Below, piece after piece: positions 1-5,335 of a DNA stretch of 7,981 nucleotides. A program made the translations under genes and the position numbers. The notes under the pieces were generated by a model. That model searched no databases and had not been told where the DNA came from. It saw nothing but the letters and a program-made list of their open reading frames with translations. How positions within the stretch are numbered: position 1 is the first letter of the stretch; the number at the start of each line of letters is the position of its first letter. This DNA is from an uncultured Mycoplasmatota bacterium. GTDB lineage: Bacteria; Bacillota_I; Bacilli_A; RF39; UBA660. The stretch covers positions 1 to 7,981 of the forward strand of contig CANDHX010000055.1 in the NCBI GenBank assembly GCA_947384645.1. Reading direction: 5' to 3'.

Positions 1-1
1 A

Positions 2-157
2 GAACATACAAATTTGAATTATATAGAACCACATAGAGTTATTATTAAAGGTATTACTCTTCTAGTTTTTAATTATTCTAAAACTATATATGTTGGAAGT
101 CTAGCAAATTCCCTAGAAATAAAAGATTTAGAAAGTTTTATTAAAACAATAGATTAA
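2..157 (+). CDS. 3' end of an unidentified protein gene (5' truncated by the window edge)
   Basis: An open frame enters from the left edge and runs 51 codons to a TAA at 155-157. The translated tail contains IIKGITLLVFNYSKTIYVG and ends LEIKDLESFIKTID. It has alternating beta-strand-like hydrophobic residues followed by a charged helix, as in the end of a small alpha/beta or PH-like domain. I do not recognise the family. It is on the same strand as the recombinase downstream and could be cargo of the same mobile element. No start codon or ribosome site is visible because the gene begins outside the window. The call rests only on the continuous frame and plausible protein composition. Confidence 0.5.
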   Translation, partial: EHTNLNYIEPHRVIIKGITLLVFNYSKTIYVGSLANSLEIKDLESFIKTID

Positions 158-189
158 ATGTATTAAAATCAAATCAACTTCTCTTAAAA

Positions 190-205
190 TGCCTTTAAAT
201 AGGCA
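190..205. repeat. Short inverted repeat upstream of the recombinase promoter
   Basis: TGCCT (190-194) and AGGCA (201-205) form a perfect 5-base inverted repeat around a 6-base AT-only centre, 18 bases before the -35 box. On the - strand it is followed by TTTT, so it could be a weak terminator in that direction. It could equally be an operator or recombinase-binding half-sites. The stretch 158-223 holds nothing else I can identify. Confidence 0.3.
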
Positions 206-223
206 AAAATTGGTAATTATGTC

Positions 224-251
224 TTGACTTTAAACTTTAAATATCTATAAT
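224..251 (+). promoter_or_regulatory. Strong sigma-A-type promoter of the recombinase leader
   Basis: A TTGACT -35 box (224-229) and a perfect TATAAT -10 box (246-251) are separated by 16 bases. Transcription would start near 258 and produce a leader of about 160 bases before the recombinase start codon. The boxes lie close to consensus, which is strong for an integrase gene and fits control by attenuation in the leader rather than at initiation. Confidence 0.8.
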
Positions 252-269
252 AGGTAACCAAGAAACAAG

Positions 270-358
270 TTTTATGTTTTTGGGGGTTAATATGAAACGA
301 AGTTTGAATTATATTAATACAACTTATTTAGATTTTAAGAGGTGTCAAAGACATAAAA
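270..358 (+). promoter_or_regulatory. Candidate antiterminator helix of the recombinase leader
   Basis: Bases 270-283 can pair without interruption with 345-358. This gives 14 pairs, two of them G-U (278 with 350, 283 with 345). The downstream half is the 5' arm of the terminator at 337-388, so the two structures exclude each other. The upstream half also contains part of the G-run that would be the ribosome site of the leader ORF at 292. Pairing was checked base by base by eye. The regulatory role is inferred. Confidence 0.55.
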
Positions 359-366
359 ATATTTAA
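292..366 (+). CDS. 24-codon leader ORF ahead of the recombinase
   Basis: An ATG at 292 opens a 24-codon frame ending with TAA at 364-366. The peptide reads MKRSLNYINTTYLDFKRC then QRHKNI. A G-rich stretch, GGGGGT (282-287), lies 4 bases before the ATG and could serve as a ribosome site, though it is not a canonical AGGAGG. The last codons run through the 5' arm of the intrinsic terminator and the stop codon falls in its loop, so a translating ribosome would physically open the hairpin. That geometry, rather than the peptide sequence, suggests a regulatory leader peptide. The peptide resembles nothing I recognise. It could be a chance ORF, since 24 codons is short. Confidence 0.5.
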   Translation: MKRSLNYINTTYLDFKRCQRHKNI

Positions 367-388
367 TGTGTCTTTGTCGCCTCTTTTT
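337..388 (+). terminator. Intrinsic terminator/attenuator in the recombinase leader
   Basis: The arms 337-353 and 369-385 pair over 17 positions with one U-U mismatch (345/377) and one G-U pair (343/379). They enclose a 15-base AT-rich loop and run into TTTTT (384-388). This is a classical rho-independent terminator. It stands 33 bases before the recombinase ATG and on the same transcript, so it must be bypassed for the gene to be expressed. Confidence 0.8.
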
Positions 389-420
389 AGGTGATAAAGA
401 AAAAAGGAGGATTAAAAATT

Positions 421-1760
421 ATGAATGAAGAAAAGAAAATCGCAGGTCTATGTATTCGTGTCAGTACAGAAGATCAAAAAAGAGAGGGTTTTAGTTTACC
501 AGAACAAGAAAAAAGACTTCGTGCCATGTGTGAATATAAAGGTTATGAAATTTACAAAGTATATGAAGATGCTGAGATAAGTGCTAAAACTGGAAATAAA
601 AGACCAGCATTTGAAGAATTATTACAAGATATAAGAGATAAAAAATGTAATACTATTGTAGTTCTAAAACTTGATAGACTAACAAGAAGTGTTTATGATA
701 TGGAACATATTATGAAATTTCTAGATGAAAATAATGCTTATTTAGATTGTGCGAATGATGATATAAACACTACTAATGCTAATGGTAAAATGGTTGCTAG
801 GCTACTTACAACAGTTAGTCAAAATGAAATTGAGAGAACAAGTGAGAGAACTAAAATAGGTTTAGAGGTGCTATAAAAGCTGGACACATTCCTCACAAAA
901 GTCCCTTTGGATATAAGAGAGAGGGAAAAATATTAGTGCCAGATTTAGCAACCAAAGATATTATTGTTAGAGTATTTAATTTATATTATGAGGGAAATTC
1001 TTATCAAACAATTGCTAATTTATTTAATAAAGAAGAAATATTAGGTAAAACAAATTGGTATGATTCAGCGATTATGAGAATACTTGAAAATGAAATCTAT
1101 AAAGGAGATTTTGTTCATGGTAAAAGAACAAAAGAACCAGTTTATTATAGTGATGTAGTTGAACCTATTGTATCAAAAGAATTATGGGAATCATGCCAAG
1201 TACAACAAAAGAAAAATTCAAGGAGTTATAAAAGAACTTTAACTTATATCTTCTTACAAAAATTATGTTGTCCTAAATGTAATAGAATTTTAGGTGGTAA
1301 AGCAACAACTAAAAAGAATGGAAACTCTTACTATTACTACTATTGTAATGATTGTAAATTAACGATTAAAGAAACTGAAATTGAACACTTTATAGATGAT
1401 ATTAACGAATATGATAGTGTTGTTAATCAAACGCTACTACCTATGATTAAAACAAAAATAGAAAATCCAAAAGAAGAAATCCAAAAAGAAATATCTAATC
1501 AAAATCAAAAACTAGAAAGAATTAAAAAAGCGTATGTTAATGGTACATTCACTCTAGTTGAATATGATGAAGAAAGAAAAATTGTAGAAACAACAATTAC
1601 TGAATTAGAAAATAGATTAAATGAATGTGAAGTATGTGAAGTTTTACAATTTACACCAGATGATATATTAATTAAAAGAGATATAGACTATATCAATAAA
1701 CTCTTATATCCAAAAGAATATCAAAACACTTTTACATTAAAAGAAATAAGATATGAATAA
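421..1760 (+). pseudogene. Large serine recombinase, frameshifted
   Basis: The gene encodes a large serine recombinase (integrase/transposase type) that would cut and rejoin DNA through a 5'-phosphoserine link. I take the ATG at 421 as the start because AAAGGAGG (403-410) lies 10 bases before it. An upstream in-frame GTG at 391 would place that site inside the coding region. Residues 1-149 form the resolvase domain, with catalytic Ser15 in IRVSTEDQ, KLDRLTRS at 83-90 and EIERTSER near 136. The frame then breaks: GAG at 865-867 must be followed by GGT read from 867, so one G is missing and frame 1 stops at 874-876. The second part continues with a recombinase domain (AGHIPHKSPFGYKREGK), a CxxC...CxxC zinc ribbon at about residues 284-312 and a coiled coil at about 350-400. 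Repaired length is about 446 residues, at the short end for the family. The lesion may be a true mutation or an assembly error. Confidence 0.85.
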
Positions 1761-1806
1761 AATTTTAAATAATAATTTACATTATCAACTTTATTTCAAA
1801 ATAAAA

Positions 1807-1879
1807 GAAATGGCAGATATAAAGTCTTTTATCCTAAAAGATGCCTAGGACACCCTTTTGGGCACTTTTCTACCATTTC
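1807..1879 (-). terminator. Branched terminator of the tRNA operon
   Basis: On the - strand the segments 1869-1879 and 1807-1817 form an 11-pair outer stem (GAAAUGGUAGA with UCUGCCAUUUC, one G-U). The stem is followed by TTTTATTTT. Inside it are two small hairpins. One is a perfect 7-pair TCTTTTA/TAAAAGA stem with a 3-base loop (+ strand view, 1825-1841). The other is a CCC/GGG stem with a 4-base loop (near 1853-1862). The G-U pair becomes an A-C mismatch on the + strand, so the structure fits the - strand better. It would end tRNA transcription and could also stop transcripts from the recombinase side. Its branched form is larger than needed for a simple terminator. Confidence 0.6.
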
Positions 1880-1924
1880 ATAAATATTTACAGTTCATGA
1901 TTACTCACAAACTTAGATTTCAAC

Positions 1925-2000
1925 TGGTGTCCCGAGAGGGATTCGAACCCTCGACCCTTTGATTAAAAGTCAAATGCTCTACCGACTGAGCTATCGGAAC
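1925..2000 (-). tRNA. tRNA-Lys (TTT)
   Basis: A complete 76-base cloverleaf. The acceptor arms GTTCCGA and TCGGGAC pair with one G-T, the anticodon loop CTTTTAA gives anticodon TTT, and the T arm carries GGTTCGAATCC. The CCA end is encoded (1925-1927). It is the last gene of a five-tRNA array. Confidence 0.95.
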
Positions 2001-2007
2001 AAATATA

Positions 2008-2083
2008 TGGTTGCCTTGGATGGACTCGAACCATCGGAATGTCAGAGTCAAAGTCTGATGCCTTACCACTTGGCTACAAGGCA
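2008..2083 (-). tRNA. tRNA-Gln (TTG)
   Basis: A complete 76-base cloverleaf. It has acceptor arms TGCCTTG and CAAGGCA, the anticodon loop CTTTGAC (anticodon TTG), the GGTTCGAGTCC T arm and an encoded CCA (2008-2010). It lies 7 bases upstream of tRNA-Lys in the same array. Confidence 0.95.
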
Positions 2084-2090
2084 ATATAAG

Positions 2091-2174
2091 TGGTGGAGGG
2101 ACATGGATTTGAACCATGGAACCCTAAGGAACAGATTTACAGTCTGCCGCGTTTGACCACTTCGCTATCCCTCC
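2091..2174 (-). tRNA. tRNA-Tyr (GTA)
   Basis: An 84-base class II tRNA with the long variable arm expected for bacterial tRNA-Tyr. Acceptor arms are GGAGGGA and TCCCTCC, the anticodon loop contains GTA, and CCA is encoded (2091-2093). Seven bases separate it from tRNA-Gln. Confidence 0.95.
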
Positions 2175-2180
2175 AACAAA

Positions 2181-2256
2181 TGGTGCCGACAGAGGGAGTC
2201 GAACCCCCAACCTACTGATTACAAGTCAGTTGCGCTGCCAGTTACGCTATGTCGGC
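2181..2256 (-). tRNA. tRNA-Thr (TGT)
   Basis: A complete 76-base cloverleaf with acceptor arms GCCGACA and TGTCGGC, discriminator A and encoded CCA (2181-2183). The anticodon loop CTTGTAA gives anticodon TGT. It sits 6 bases upstream of tRNA-Tyr. Confidence 0.95.
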
Positions 2257-2263
2257 AAAAAAA

Positions 2264-2340
2264 TGGTGGGCGCTATAGGACTCGAACCTATGACCCTCTG
2301 CTTGTAAGGCAGATGCTCTAACCAACTGAGCTAAGCACCC
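2264..2340 (-). tRNA. tRNA-Val (TAC)
   Basis: A 77-base cloverleaf with acceptor arms GGGTGCT and AGCGCCC (one G-T), an anticodon loop giving TAC, the GGTTCGAGTCC T arm and encoded CCA (2264-2266). It is the first gene of the array, just downstream of the operon promoter. Confidence 0.95.
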
Positions 2341-2361
2341 CTAAAAAATAAGGACAAACTA

Positions 2362-2390
2362 AATATAACATTTATGCCCTATCCTGTCAA
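2362..2390 (-). promoter_or_regulatory. Promoter of the tRNA operon
   Basis: On the - strand a perfect TTGACA (2385-2390) is followed after 17 bases by TATATT (2362-2367). The -10 box lies about 22 bases before the first base of tRNA-Val, leaving a short leader for 5' processing. A near-consensus promoter with optimal spacing is what a stable-RNA operon needs. Confidence 0.9.
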
Positions 2391-2413
2391 GAATTTTTCG
2401 TATTTTATTGGAC

Positions 2414-2428
2414 AAAAAGGCGCTTTTT
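2414..2428 (-). terminator. Short terminator after the S1-domain gene
   Basis: AAAAAG and CTTTTT flank a 3-base GC-rich loop, forming a small hairpin whose 3' arm doubles as the T-run. It begins 10 bases past the stop codon of the S1 gene and separates it from the tRNA promoter. It is weak in GC content, so some read-through into the tRNA operon is plausible. Confidence 0.45.
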
Positions 2429-2437
2429 AAGAGTTAA

Positions 2438-2791
2438 TCAATTTTTACATTCTATCTCTTTTAATTTGGTATCTATCCAAATAGGAAGACACTCTTTAAG
2501 CTTACTAAAACCATTAGGACTTTCCATCATACGTCCTTTTTTATTTGTAAGACGGTAATTGATAGATTTAATCGATAATTTCATTTGATTTTTTAAAACG
2601 TCGACATCCATAACTTTAGCATATATATCTTCGCCGGGAAAAGCAAAATTTCTCACATTAGAAACAAAACTATCCGACATTTCAGAAATGTGTATAAGCC
2701 CATTATACCTCTCATCAACCTTTACAAAGATTCCATAATTCTCAATACTTGTTACTGTGACTTTTATTATATCTCCAGTATGATAATCCAT
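2438..2791 (-). CDS. cvfD: CvfD/YugI (GSP13)-like S1-domain RNA-binding protein
   Basis: From the ATG at 2791 the gene encodes 117 residues. Residues 5-75 are an S1 domain (GDIIKVTVTSIENYGIFV, GLIHISEM, then VKNQMKLSIK-like ending). A linker follows, and then a C-terminal segment with NGFSKLKECLPIWID. That tail matches my memory of the GF-x-x-L-K-x-x-L-x-x-W-I end of Bacillus YugI/GSP13 and streptococcal CvfD, cytoplasmic RNA- and ribosome-associated post-transcriptional regulators. The frame stays open to an ATG at 2836, but that start lies inside a hairpin with no ribosome site. An ATG at 2803 has AAAGG too close to it. The chosen start has a GAAAGG 13 bases and a GGA 8 bases upstream. Its own promoter and a structured leader precede it. 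Confidence 0.85.
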   Translation of the reverse strand: MDYHTGDIIKVTVTSIENYGIFVKVDERYNGLIHISEMSDSFVSNVRNFAFPGEDIYAKVMDVDVLKNQMKLSIKSINYRLTNKKGRMMESPNGFSKLKECLPIWIDTKLKEIECKN

Positions 2792-2821
2792 AAAACGTTC
2801 CATACCTTTCAAGTAAATTAA

Positions 2822-2868
2822 TAAAAGGGCAACCATTTTTGAGAAGAGTTCTCAAAACCGATTTGCCC
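2822..2868 (-). promoter_or_regulatory. Terminator-like hairpin in the leader of the S1-domain gene
   Basis: The inner stem TTTTGAGAA/TTCTCAAAA (2837-2845 and 2849-2857) is perfect with a 3-base loop. An outer stem GGGCAA/TTGCCC (2827-2832 and 2863-2868) extends it across a small internal loop. On the - strand it runs into TTTTATTAATTT. It lies past the stop of the gene at 2912, so it could terminate that transcript. It also begins only about 6 bases into the transcript predicted from the promoter at 2881-2909, which makes it a candidate attenuator of the S1 gene. Confidence 0.6.
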
Positions 2869-2880
2869 CTTGCGTGAAGT

Positions 2881-2909
2881 ATTATATCATATGCTATCTA
2901 AAATGTAAA
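2881..2909 (-). promoter_or_regulatory. Promoter of the S1-domain gene
   Basis: On the - strand TTTACA (2904-2909) and TATAAT (2881-2886) are spaced by exactly 17 bases, with TGA just before the -10 box. The -35 box begins 3 bases after the stop codon region of the preceding gene. The predicted start near 2874 leaves a leader of about 80 bases before the ATG at 2791. Confidence 0.8.
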
Positions 2910-2911
2910 CT

Positions 2912-3346
2912 TTAACTCGTTTTTCCTGTAATTCTCTCAATTTCCTCGATTTTATCGGCATCCAAAATAATGAACTTATATTTGATTTCATTAAATTCAA
3001 AAGGGAACTTAATCGATGCTAAAAATTTACCTTCTTCGTTGAAAAAGTCGAATATTTTTTCCTGTTCGACTTCCACTTCTTCACTAGAGGGTTTAGAAGA
3101 AATTTTAATATCGGATATCAAATCGACTAATCTATCGACTGAACTTTTATCGGTTATCCTCTTACTCACTTGATAATCCTTTTGTATGCTGTCTTTTGGA
3201 TTAATATTTTCCTTAACTACAACCTCGCTTGCTCCCTTGATATCCTCCTTAATGCCTTTTAAAAACACTTCGTCTGAATTCTTATGCGATACGATAAGTG
3301 TAACGACACAGATAAATAAAATTCCTAAAAAGATAAATTTTTTCAA
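2912..3346 (-). CDS. Small signal-anchored extracytoplasmic protein of unknown function
   Basis: The gene encodes 144 residues from a TTG at 3344-3346, chosen because AAAGAGG lies 9 bases upstream and the signal sequence begins at once. Residues 2-3 are lysines and 4-20 are hydrophobic (FIFLGILFICVVTLIV), forming a signal peptide or membrane anchor. There is no good lipobox around Cys13, so it is probably anchored by its N-terminus. The rest is acidic and charged. After a helical region it ends in a beta-rich part (IFDFFNEEGKFLASIKFPF, then YKFIILDADKIEEI) that looks like a small secreted domain binding a peptide or ligand. I do not recognise the family. It follows the 408-residue membrane protein by 23 bases with no promoter visible between them, so they are probably co-transcribed and may work together at the envelope. 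Confidence 0.75.
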   Translation of the reverse strand: MKKFIFLGILFICVVTLIVSHKNSDEVFLKGIKEDIKGASEVVVKENINPKDSIQKDYQVSKRITDKSSVDRLVDLISDIKISSKPSSEEVEVEQEKIFDFFNEEGKFLASIKFPFEFNEIKYKFIILDADKIEEIERITGKTS

Positions 3347-3369
3347 CTTCTACTACCTCTTTTCCCTAT

Positions 3370-4596
3370 TTAATTCCACTTGAAGCTATCTAATGTTTCT
3401 TGACAAGCCTTACCTAAGGACTCATTACCGCCTTTTTTATAATCTATACAATCAATAAAAGCATATCTATCGTCTTCATAAATATAATAAAACTTTTCTT
3501 TGTATTCTTTATAATCGAAAGTATAAAGAGCTACATCAAAATCCTCTTTTTCTTTATAATCCACAACCTTTTTATACTCCTTGTCTCTTTTAAACTCATC
3601 TTCCAAAGCTTTCTTGGATTCTTCATAATTTAAATCGTCCTCTTTTAAACCATAGGTGACTCTAATAAATCCTTTTTTACCAGTAGACTCTTCTTTAGGT
3701 AACAAATAAAAGGCGTTTTCTTCTTCTATATCTTCTCGTCTTACAAAACCGTTATAAATGTTATATGATATCTCTTCTTTTACTATAGACTCTTTATTTT
3801 TTTCTTTAAAAGTTTTATCCTCATTTTCTTTATCACTACTGTTGATTAAAGCAAAAATGCCAGATGAAACCAAGACGATAGCCAAGAAAGTAAAAGCGAT
3901 GATAAGAGCCTTTCTATTGTTTCCTTGCGGTTTTTCAGATGTTTCTAAGGAATAGTAATACTCTCCCTTTTTCTTTCTAACGATTCTTCTAGTTAAAAGA
4001 TAGTTTAAAGCTTCTCTATCGTCTTTTAAAATGCTCAATACGTCTTCTAGAGTAATGGTAGTGTCGCTACTTGTAGCATTCCTATCCAAAAAACCTTTTT
4101 TAACTTCTTCTAACTTTTCTTTACTAGGCGTATACACCGGACTATTCCAATCGATTTTAGTCTTGCCACTTTTAATATCTCTATTGATAGAACTGATGAC
4201 ACCGCTTATTCCCAAACCTGTAAAGAGTAAAGAAGTAACATAGTCTTGTAAAATGGCTTGTGTAAACTCCTTATTGTCGTATAAAACTTTAAACAAATCT
4301 ATAGAAAATTTCCCATATTCTTTTATAATCAGCAAATTCGGTATAATTATCAAAGTAGCAATAGTAATTGCAATGAAAGATACTATAACTATGATAATTG
4401 GCAACTTCTTATCCACTTTGCCTTTTAATAATTGATAACCTTTTAAAGCCGCTATGGCGACAAGAATCGCTAAAATAGAATAAATCATATTGGCATAAAC
4501 GTACATCAATATCCAAGGAATAGTACCTAATAAGGCTCCTCCCAACGCCCCTAATATTCCTAATAAATACCCATTATTCTTTTCCTTTTCTTCCAT
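3370..4596 (-). CDS. Multi-pass membrane protein with C-terminal extracytoplasmic domain, unknown function
   Basis: The gene encodes 408 residues. The ATG at 4594-4596 is preceded by AGGGAG with 9-base spacing. Residues 10-52 form two membrane segments around a glycine-rich GALGGALLGTIPWIL motif. That motif recalls a widespread uncharacterised clostridial/lactic-acid-bacterial membrane domain (memory only). A third segment spans about 65-90 and a possible fourth about 115-138. Residues 139-228 are charged and probably cytoplasmic; 181-220 could be a winged-helix-like fold ending in RRIVRKKKGEYYYSLE. A last membrane segment (229-252) leads to a lysine- and glutamate-rich outer domain of about 155 residues with two cysteines (383, 398) and a tail ETLDSFKWN. 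That tail is like the end of PsbP/DcrB-like lipoprotein domains. Its own promoter (4622-4650) lies upstream, and the 144-residue anchored protein follows closely. Confidence 0.75.
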   Translation of the reverse strand: MEEKEKNNGYLLGILGALGGALLGTIPWILMYVYANMIYSILAILVAIAALKGYQLLKGKVDKKLPIIIVIVSFIAITIATLIIIPNLLIIKEYGKFSIDLFKVLYDNKEFTQAILQDYVTSLLFTGLGISGVISSINRDIKSGKTKIDWNSPVYTPSKEKLEEVKKGFLDRNATSSDTTITLEDVLSILKDDREALNYLLTRRIVRKKKGEYYYSLETSEKPQGNNRKALIIAFTFLAIVLVSSGIFALINSSDKENEDKTFKEKNKESIVKEEISYNIYNGFVRREDIEEENAFYLLPKEESTGKKGFIRVTYGLKEDDLNYEESKKALEDEFKRDKEYKKVVDYKEKEDFDVALYTFDYKEYKEKFYYIYEDDRYAFIDCIDYKKGGNESLGKACQETLDSFKWN

Positions 4597-4621
4597 AAAT
4601 AAACACTCCCTAACGAATTCT

Positions 4622-4650
4622 ATTATATACTTTTCTAAAGACTTTTTGAA
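4622..4650 (-). promoter_or_regulatory. Promoter of the membrane-protein gene
   Basis: On the - strand a TATAAT (4622-4627) stands 17 bases after TTCAAA (4645-4650), which keeps four of six -35 consensus bases. It is 26 bases before the start codon. It lies just past the terminator of the preceding gene, making the 408- and 144-residue genes one unit. Confidence 0.65.
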
Positions 4651-4659
4651 GAGAAATTT

Positions 4660-4689
4660 AAAAAAACGATAGACTTATCTAATCGTTTT
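4660..4689 (-). terminator. Terminator overlapping the end of the thioredoxin-like gene
   Basis: On the - strand AAAACGA pairs with TCGTTTT (4683-4689 and 4663-4669). An inner TAGA/TCTA stem, a 4-base loop and one bulged T lie inside. It runs directly into a stretch of T residues. The upstream arm includes the last codons and the TAG stop (4679-4681) of the gene. Confidence 0.65.
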
Positions 4690-5236
4690 CCACTATTTCA
4701 TAACTATCTAAAAGTTTATTAAAGTCATCGGCACTCATCATTCTATCCTGAGTACTAGTTAAACTTTTCATAAACTTACCATCTCTATAATATAAAAGAG
4801 CTGGAACTTCTTGAATCTTATCGTTATCTTCTAGACCGAATTTTTTGTTTAAAGAATCGATATAACCTTCTTCTAGTTTTAATTCGGTAACGTCTAAATA
4901 ATAGATATTATTTTGAAGCTCGTTATTTACTACAGACTTTTGAAGTGAATCTTCTAATTTCTTGACTTTCTCATCTTTCGTGTAACTTATCAATATAAAC
5001 CCATCGGTAGGAAGTTCTATAGTTGCATTTTCTATATCTTTATATTGTAAGTTGCCACCCATTCGAATAAAGGAACTTTCTCCGATTTTATTGACTTTGT
5101 AGGCTTTATACACTTTACATGCTATTACCGAAATCAACACAATTGCAACCATGAGCAAACAACAGTTGACATACTTTCTCACATTTATTTTAACCTTTTT
5201 ACCATTGTTTTCCTTATCAGCCACTTTTATTTTCAC
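4679..5236 (-). CDS. Membrane-anchored thioredoxin-fold protein lacking the CxxC site
   Basis: The gene encodes 185 residues from a GTG at 5234-5236, with AGGAG 6 bases upstream. Residues 1-22 are strongly basic, 23-41 form one membrane segment (VNCCLLMVAIVLISVIAC), and the remainder would face outside. The outer part reads like a thioredoxin fold. A strand GFILISYTKDEKV (79-91) stands where the catalytic strand and CxxC should be. A helix follows, then a second strand NNIYYLDVTE, and then QEVPALLYYRDGKFMKSLTS (142-161), which has the Val-Pro of the conserved cis-proline turn. No cysteine lies in the outer domain; the only ones are 25, 26 and 40, in or next to the membrane segment. It therefore cannot act as an ordinary disulfide reductase and may be a binding or chaperone module. 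The layout recalls bacteriocin-accessory-type thioredoxin-like proteins, but I cannot name the family. Confidence 0.7.
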   Translation of the reverse strand: MKIKVADKENNGKKVKINVRKYVNCCLLMVAIVLISVIACKVYKAYKVNKIGESSFIRMGGNLQYKDIENATIELPTDGFILISYTKDEKVKKLEDSLQKSVVNNELQNNIYYLDVTELKLEEGYIDSLNKKFGLEDNDKIQEVPALLYYRDGKFMKSLTSTQDRMMSADDFNKLLDSYEIVEND

Positions 5237-5253
5237 CTCATTCTCCTAATTAA

Positions 5254-5282
5254 ATTCTATCATACTTCACAGAAGATGTAAA
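5254..5282 (-). promoter_or_regulatory. Promoter of the thioredoxin-like gene
   Basis: On the - strand TTTACA (5277-5282) and TAGAAT (5254-5259) are separated by 17 bases. An alternative -10 reading, TATGAT, is available 4 bases earlier with a poorer spacing. The ribosome site and GTG follow within 20 bases. Confidence 0.6.
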
Positions 5283-5335
5283 TCACTTAAAACTATTCTT
5301 TTAGGGTATTTTTTATGACATTTTTTGACAAAAAA

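Noticed and set aside
861..876. Programmed -1 frameshift in the recombinase
   Set aside because: No X-XXY-YYZ slippery sequence is present and no strong downstream structure is evident. A one-base deletion is simpler.
1..2000. Duplicated tRNA-Lys 3' end as an attachment repeat of the mobile element
   Set aside because: No second copy of the tRNA T-arm/acceptor sequence is visible in the left part, so tRNA-targeted integration is not supported here.
1920..2156. Two overlapping 65-codon open frames on opposite strands in the tRNA array
   Set aside because: They are translations of tRNA-Lys, tRNA-Gln and tRNA-Tyr. The cloverleaves explain the sequence fully and neither frame has a ribosome site.
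2792..2836. Longer N-terminus (15 extra residues) for the S1-domain protein
   Set aside because: The ATG at 2836 is inside a stable hairpin and has no ribosome site. The extra residues do not belong to the S1 domain.
2970..4435. Several 60-70 codon + strand frames opposite the envelope genes
   Set aside because: They are antisense shadows of long - strand genes with good starts and ribosome sites. Their translations are low-complexity hydrophobic or serine-rich.
5283..5335. AT-only inverted repeat (TTTTTGACAAAAA) after the HNH-like gene as a terminator
   Set aside because: The stem has almost no GC pairs and sits in a generally A/T-run-rich stretch. It is too weak to call.
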